A DNA stretch of 17,498 nt, taken from positions 1-17,498 of the forward strand of contig JADGQN010000050.1 in NCBI GenBank assembly GCA_017881765.1, read 5' to 3'. Below the pieces are notes generated by a model. The model ran no database searches and was not told the DNA's origin. It saw only the letters and a list, made by a program, of their open reading frames with translations. Shown here in pieces: positions 13,479 to 17,498 of this stretch. The stretch comes from Syntrophobacterales bacterium (lineage in GTDB: Bacteria > Desulfobacterota > Syntrophorhabdia > Syntrophorhabdales > WCHB1-27). Every line of letters begins with the position of its first letter. Positions within the stretch are counted from its first letter, which is position 1. The position numbers were made by a program, and so were the translations under genes.

Positions 13479-14108
13479 CTACTTGCCTGTGCCTTGCAAC
13501 GTTTTATTCCACGTGTCGAGCTGGTCCTTGTATTGTTCCGCTAACTTTGAATAATCCCCATCTATCGTGATGGAGTTAATCTTATCCCCTGCGGCAATGC
13601 TATTCACTACTTTCTGATCCTGGGCATCCACGACTTCTCCGAAGATTGTATGTTTGCCATCCAGCCACGGAGTGGGAACATGGGTGATAAAGAATTGGCT
13701 GCCGTTTGTGCCGGGACCTGCATTCGCCATGGAGAGGATACCCGGTTTGCTATGTTTCAAATCGGGAGAGAATTCGTCTTTGAATTTATAACCCGGACCT
13801 CCTGTGCCGTTACCCGCGGGGTCCCCTCCCTGGATCATGAAATTCGGGATCACCCTGTGGAAAGTGAGACCATTATAAAAGCCCCGTTTTGTCAGGTTGA
13901 CGAAGTTGAGAACTGTCAGCGGGGCCTTATCCGGAAAAAGTTTCAACCTGATATCACCTTTTGTCGTGTGAAACGTTACGGTCAGCTGGGTATTCGTCAT
14001 TTTCTTTTCACCTTTCTCAATAGTTTTTTCAGCAGCAAACACTCCCATCGAAAAACCAAGAGCCACGAGTGAGAGCACCAAACCCATAATGAATATTCTC
14101 CTTGCCAA
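13479..14108 (-). CDS. Exported cyclophilin-type peptidyl-prolyl isomerase
   Basis: A 209-residue cyclophilin that catalyses cis-trans isomerisation of prolyl bonds. Core motifs are FHRVIPNFMIQGGD (83-96, catalytic R85), NGSQFFITH (135-143) and WLDGKHTIFGEV (148-159). Residues 1-26 form a Sec signal peptide ending VFAAE, so the protein should act in the periplasm. The chosen start is TTG 14108, because AAGGAGG lies eight bases upstream and the MARR n-region is charged. ATG 14087, also behind an AAGGAG, would give a signal peptide without positive charge. A third in-frame ATG at 14000, preceded by AAAGGTG, would yield a 173-residue form without signal peptide, the size of cytoplasmic cyclophilins. 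The gene is a single unit, divergent from the methyltransferase-like lipoprotein gene. Confidence 0.93.
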   Translation of the reverse strand: MARRIFIMGLVLSLVALGFSMGVFAAEKTIEKGEKKMTNTQLTVTFHTTKGDIRLKLFPDKAPLTVLNFVNLTKRGFYNGLTFHRVIPNFMIQGGDPAGNGTGGPGYKFKDEFSPDLKHSKPGILSMANAGPGTNGSQFFITHVPTPWLDGKHTIFGEVVDAQDQKVVNSIAAGDKINSITIDGDYSKLAEQYKDQLDTWNKTLQGTGK

Positions 14109-14179
14109 AATATATACCTCCTTACAGTGGGTGTCTCTGCCGCACGCAGAAACGGCGGCGCGCTATATTACCGTCTGAC

Positions 14180-14209
14180 AGCATAATTTCTTTTGCACGC
14201 TTATGTCAA
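14180..14209 (-). promoter_or_regulatory. Sigma70-type promoter of the cyclophilin gene
   Basis: The minus strand has a perfect TTGACA (14209-14204), an 18-base spacer and TATGCT (14185-14180). The start point would be near 14173, about 65 bases before the TTG start. No equally good promoter is visible for the divergent gene. Confidence 0.6.
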
Positions 14210-14301
14210 ATCGCACCCCGCATAATGGAGAAAATGACCCATTCCCCTGTTTTTATTGTTGCAATCACAGCCTTCTTGTGAGAAAAGTTACCAACGTCCG
14301 C

Positions 14302-15159
14302 ATGAATAAGAGAATCGGGTACATCCTTCTGCTGCTCGTGTGTGCATGTGCAATGATTTCGTGTGACTCCGCCGTTGAGACCAAGTCTGAGCCGGATGTT
14401 GTCTTTGTCACGACACCCCACAAAATAGTCAGAGAGATGCTGAAGCTTGCCGGAGTCGTCAAGGATGACGTGGTCTATGACCTCGGCTCCGGTGACGGTC
14501 GTATCGTGATAGCCGCGGCGAGGGACTTTGGCGCCAGAGGGGTGGGCATTGATATAGATCCGAAACTGGTTGCCGAGAGCAAGGAAAATGCGAGAAAGGC
14601 CATGGTTTCCGAAAGGGTCACCTTCATCGAGCAGGATGTCTCTAAGGCCGATATCAGACAGGCCACGGTCGTTGCCCTTTACATGCTGCCCGCGGTGAAC
14701 AAGCAGCTCCTCCCTAAATTTTTCGGCGAGCTGCAGCCGGGCACCCGCGTGGTCTCCCACCGGTTCGAGATAGGTGACTGGAAACCGGATATGACTTTGA
14801 AGGCATACGACACGACCGTCTATCTGTCGATCATCCCCGCGGATGTGCATGGAGACTGGCGTCTCGCCGTGTCGAACGACAAAGAGACGCGACACTATGG
14901 ACTCACGCTCCGGCAGAAGTATCAAGAGCTTGAAGGCGCTCTGAAGGATGACAACAGGAGCTTCAGTGTTGCAGCGACAAGACTCCAGGGAAGGGAAATA
15001 ACCATTTCCATCGTCGATACGATCGGCGGACAGAGATTTCTGATGGAACTGGAAGGACTTGTCAACGGAGACACGCTTGAGGGAACAGCACTCGTCACCG
15101 ATGCTCGCCATCCCCTGCCGGCGAGCTATACATGGAATGGAGTCAGAACGGCAAAATAA
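14302..15159 (+). CDS. Lipoprotein with class I SAM-methyltransferase fold
   Basis: A 285-residue protein beginning with a lipoprotein-type signal (MNKRIGYILLLLVCACAMIS, Cys21). Asp22 follows the Cys, which in E. coli keeps lipoproteins in the inner membrane. Residues about 36-175 are a Rossmann methyltransferase domain with motif I DLGSGDGR (60-67), the acidic tip of strand 2 (GIDIDP, 82-87) and QDVSKAD (111-117). Residues about 183-285 form a separate domain with beta-rich character ending WNGVRTAK. The methyl acceptor is unknown, and periplasmic SAM is not expected, so export is puzzling. A paralogue with the same two-domain plan lies at 15672-16535 on the other strand. ATG 14302 is chosen because it starts the signal peptide. 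The frame is open back to 14203, and no strong Shine-Dalgarno is seen. Confidence 0.78.
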   Translation: MNKRIGYILLLLVCACAMISCDSAVETKSEPDVVFVTTPHKIVREMLKLAGVVKDDVVYDLGSGDGRIVIAAARDFGARGVGIDIDPKLVAESKENARKAMVSERVTFIEQDVSKADIRQATVVALYMLPAVNKQLLPKFFGELQPGTRVVSHRFEIGDWKPDMTLKAYDTTVYLSIIPADVHGDWRLAVSNDKETRHYGLTLRQKYQELEGALKDDNRSFSVAATRLQGREITISIVDTIGGQRFLMELEGLVNGDTLEGTALVTDARHPLPASYTWNGVRTAK

Positions 15160-15223
15160 GCAGCCGTCAACGGATGGTGCTGCGCCGGATCGGAGGGTAT
15201 CGGGGAGACCGAAAGGGGCTACC

Positions 15224-15643
15224 ATGGACATCAAAATAATGAGAACCGGGACCCAACACCTGCATGGAGATCCGGATACGTCCGACGTCACAAACACGTA
15301 CCTCGTCATAGACAATGGCAGGGAGTTCAGGATTACGTGCAGGACTCACACCCACGGCGGCAATCTCGGCATTGCGGGACAGGAAGGCATTCTTTATACG
15401 GACGAGGACGATAACACCGTGCGCAGGCAAGTGATCGCTGTTGGTAGGACCTGCGGTATAAGCATTGAAAACGATGAGGTGGTTGAGGGATTATCTCCCC
15501 GGGCACTTCGAGGGGTCGTCATTGCGGACCGGAGCAAAGAAACAAAGGAAATCAGGTTAATCACCGAAGGAGCGGAAGAGAGTTGCGGCCAGCCGGTGTT
15601 ACTCATAGACCGCAGCGTTAGAGACCTGGGTACATCCCGGTGA
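15224..15643 (+). CDS. Hypothetical protein of 139 residues
   Basis: I do not recognise this family. ATG 15224 is supported by AAAGGGG about six bases upstream and by its distance from the preceding gene (64 bases), with which it is probably co-transcribed. There is no signal peptide or membrane segment. The composition is polar, and the pattern of short hydrophobic strands and turns (NTYLVIDNGREFRITCRT, GNLGIAGQEGILYTDEDD, RRQVIAVGRTCGISI) suggests an all-beta fold. Two Cys (C51 or nearby in RITCRT, and one in GRTCGIS) and an HTHGG motif might bind a metal, but this is a guess. It lies between two exported methyltransferase paralogues. A frame open back to 15059 overlaps the previous gene and is not used. 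Confidence 0.65.
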   Translation: MDIKIMRTGTQHLHGDPDTSDVTNTYLVIDNGREFRITCRTHTHGGNLGIAGQEGILYTDEDDNTVRRQVIAVGRTCGISIENDEVVEGLSPRALRGVVIADRSKETKEIRLITEGAEESCGQPVLLIDRSVRDLGTSR

Positions 15644-15671
15644 TTATAAATAGCCGGAACTCACGTGCTGA

Positions 15672-16535
15672 TTATTTAGATGGAGCCTGCGCGGCCTTGC
15701 TCACACGAGTGGCTCTCCATTCGGCGGTCCTCTCGCCCGATTTGACGGTCCCTTCCATGGCGTTGCCGCTTACACGGCCGGTGTATTGCGCGCCGCCTGC
15801 ACTGAACTTGATCTCATCGCCACTCAGCCGCCCGTCTTTAATGAGCATCATCTCAGGGCCGGAGCTGAGCTTGCCTGAAATCACCTGAAACATCTGCTCG
15901 AGTATGAGCTCCCCTTGCGGAAGCTTCCATGCGCCTTCCACCTTTGCCGGCACGATCCAGAGCAAGACAGTGCAATACTCGGGGCACTTCGCTTTGTCTT
16001 CCACGGTATCGGTCTGGTCGGCTATCCAGTCGCTCATGTCAAAGCTGTTCGATACGATACGGGTACCGGGCTTCATATCGAGGATCTTCGGGCGAAGCTG
16101 ATAATTGATCTCGGGTAGCAGAAACAGTGTAAGGACGGTAGCTTTAGAAAAATCAGTCTTAAACAGGTCTCCCTGGATAAACTGGGCTTTGTCGCTCACG
16201 CCCTCCCTTGCGGCGTTGCGCTTCGACAGCTCAACCATGTCGGGATTAAATTCGACGCCGAGAGCACGGGCGCCGCGCTTCGCGGCAGTGATCACGGTGC
16301 GCCCATCACCGGATCCAAGGTCAATCACGTAATCTTTCGGCGTGACTTTCGCCATATCAAGCATCTTGTCCACCAGTGCCTGCGCGGTAGGCAGCCAGAC
16401 GACGTCCTTACCATCCTGCCTTTCCACGGGCTGGTACTCTCCTTGCCGTGGCTGCGCCTGTGCCAGTGCAACCGTGGCGATCATAGAAAGACATACCGTC
16501 AACATCAGCCAACGAGCGAACCGCGGTGCCATCAT
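15672..16535 (-). CDS. Exported class I SAM-methyltransferase-fold protein
   Basis: A 287-residue paralogue of the lipoprotein at 14302-15159, here with a cleavable Sec signal (n-region PRFARW, core LMLTVCLSMIATVALA, cleavage after ALA near 25). The methyltransferase domain spans about 47-197 with DLGSGDGR (72-79), GVEFNPDM (93-100) and QGDLFKTD (121-128). The C-terminal domain (about 198-287) is beta-rich and ends AEWRATRVSK, like the paralogue's TWNGVRTAK. Both proteins share VYDLGSGDGR-like and PGTRxVSxxF blocks, so ancestry is clear. Function is unknown. The N-terminus begins ATG 16535 (ATG 16532 also possible) behind AGGAG. An extended -10 promoter lies about 50 bases upstream. The gene converges on the 139-residue hypothetical with a 28-base gap. 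Confidence 0.82.
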   Translation of the reverse strand: MMAPRFARWLMLTVCLSMIATVALAQAQPRQGEYQPVERQDGKDVVWLPTAQALVDKMLDMAKVTPKDYVIDLGSGDGRTVITAAKRGARALGVEFNPDMVELSKRNAAREGVSDKAQFIQGDLFKTDFSKATVLTLFLLPEINYQLRPKILDMKPGTRIVSNSFDMSDWIADQTDTVEDKAKCPEYCTVLLWIVPAKVEGAWKLPQGELILEQMFQVISGKLSSGPEMMLIKDGRLSGDEIKFSAGGAQYTGRVSGNAMEGTVKSGERTAEWRATRVSKAAQAPSK

Positions 16536-16583
16536 GCTGTTTCTCCTGTCATTGAATTAGAGTTTATGGGGACCAAGCGCCGT

Positions 16584-16592
16584 ATTATACCA
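16584..16592 (-). promoter_or_regulatory. Extended -10 promoter of the exported methyltransferase gene
   Basis: The minus strand reads TGGTATAAT, a perfect extended -10 element (TGn plus TATAAT). No good -35 is seen at the proper distance, as expected for this promoter class. The predicted start near 16577 leaves a leader of about 42 bases before ATG 16535. Confidence 0.6.
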
Positions 16593-16729
16593 CATCGTGA
16601 GTTGCATCTTGCTCCGCATCTACTTCCGGAGCTGGCGGTTACCATACAAGTATGCGCAATTAAAGGGTAATGTACCGCGGGTGGAGCACTCTGATGTCAG
16701 CCTTATGCCTGCGGCGCACATGATTTTGA

Positions 16730-17498
16730 TGCCGTCATCGGGACGCGGAAGGGGAACGCCTCGTTATTGCATCAATCAGAGACATCACGGAACGCAAGCG
16801 TGCAGAAGCGCAGATTGAGCGGAATTACCGGATCCAGACGGCCATAAGCTCTATACTGAAAGTCTCACTGGAGCCGATATCCCTGGACGAGCAGCTGAAC
16901 AAAGTGCTGGATCTGATCCTCACCATCCCTGGGATCTTCCCTCATGCAACGGGTTACATCTACCTTGTTGAGAACGAACCTGATGTGCTTGTTCTGAAGG
17001 CACCGCGCACACCTGGCGATTCTCAGCCTCCCCTGTGTGACCCACACGGCCGCTTTTGCGTGCCCGTTGTCTCCTCCGGACAGACGCTGGGATTGATCAA
17101 CATCATCACCGGAGAGGAAGGCGAGAGAATCCCGGAGGCGGAGACATTTCTCGTTGCGGTGGCAAATACGCTTGCAGCCGTCATCATGCGTCATCAAGCC
17201 GAAACGGAGAGGAACAAGTTCAGGGAACAACTATCCGAGAATGAAAAGCTCACGGCACTGGGTAGAATATCTGCCAATGTCGCCGACGAAATAAGGAACC
17301 CTCTGACCGCAATCGGCGGGTTTGCCAGAAGGCTCGAAAAAAAACTCCCGGAAGGTTCCAAAGAAAAGGAGTACGTGGCTTTCATCGTGGCGGAGGTCGC
17401 CAGGCTGGAAACTATTGTCCGCAGTGTGCTCTCTTTATCGCGGGGCGCGGGTCCGCGCCTGGAGCAGTGCAACCTCCGTCAGATTGCTGAAGAAGCTA
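16730..17498 (+). pseudogene. Degraded PAS-GAF-HisKA sensor kinase, runs off the window
   Basis: Frame 2 is open from a TGA at 16727-16729 to the window end. It begins inside the last strand of a PAS domain (ERLVIASIRDITERKRAEAQ), with no ATG, GTG or TTG for the first 55 or so codons. A GAF-like domain follows (about 16830-17200). It contains CDPHGRFCVPVVSSGQTLG but lacks the roughly 40 residues that related kinases have between LKA and PHG. The dimerisation domain reads LGRISANVADEIRNPLTAIG. Related kinases have AHEIRNPL, so the phospho-acceptor His is Asp here (codon 17285-17287). The missing 5' end, the internal deletion and the lost His together suggest a decayed histidine kinase. The catalytic ATPase domain would lie beyond the window. 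Confidence 0.75.

Noticed and set aside
15160..15223. Terminator or riboswitch between the lipoprotein gene and the hypothetical gene
   Set aside because: There is only a 5-bp GCAGC/GCTGC pairing and no T-tract; nothing matches a known riboswitch.
14206..15315. Long open frame of 369 codons antisense to the methyltransferase lipoprotein gene
   Set aside because: It has no recognisable domain or ribosome-binding site and is rich in Arg/His/Ser as expected for a shadow of a GC-rich gene. The plus strand has clear motifs.

Overview
The window looks like chromosomal DNA of a Gram-negative, probably anaerobic deltaproteobacterium-type organism (Desulfobacterota, possibly near the Syntrophorhabdales). 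Pointers are moderately GC-rich DNA, an MCE/Mla lipid-transport operon (so an outer membrane), a glutamate-1-semialdehyde (C5) haem route, a DapL-type aminotransferase, several exported enzymes and a PAS-GAF-histidine-kinase relic. The taxon is inferred from gene content only.

Layout. 1-739: scruffy DNA with an excisionase-like HTH gene and an RBS-ATG stub, ending at the 3' end of tRNA-Arg(UCU) (739-813, minus); it resembles the edge of a decayed integrated element. 1052-1971 (+): an exported metallophosphoesterase and a 30-residue AURKAIP1/COX24 (bS22-like) ribosomal protein. 1936-2769 (-): endonuclease IV. 2949-4214 (+): a 6-phosphofructokinase-family enzyme. 11988 down to 4427 (-): a probable seven-gene operon hemL, alr, mlaE-, mlaF- and mlaD-like genes, an unrecognised exported protein made of about 20 WPFY-like repeats, and a dipeptide-epimerase-like enolase-superfamily gene. 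The first six genes overlap or almost touch, and a good sigma70-type promoter precedes hemL. 12155-13318 (+): divergent dapL-like aminotransferase, ending in a 126-bp palindromic element. 13479-14108 (-): exported cyclophilin. 14302-15643 (+): a lipoprotein with a SAM-methyltransferase fold plus an unknown 139-residue protein. 15672-16535 (-): a second exported paralogue of that methyltransferase. 16730 to the window end (+): a decayed sensor kinase whose phospho-acceptor His is Asp.

The large minus operon reads as an envelope cluster. It combines D-alanine supply (alr), probable murein-peptide epimerisation, and an MCE phospholipid transporter with a novel repeat protein in the place where a periplasmic or outer-membrane partner might be encoded.

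The most unusual signal is a set of strict 7-bp-periodic arrays at five places: 2787-2897, 4220-4238, 4400-4427, 5482-5670 and 6972-7002. They differ in sequence but share a GTNANNN-like framework. They lie only at loose gene junctions, and in two places they run into coding sequence and encode protein termini.
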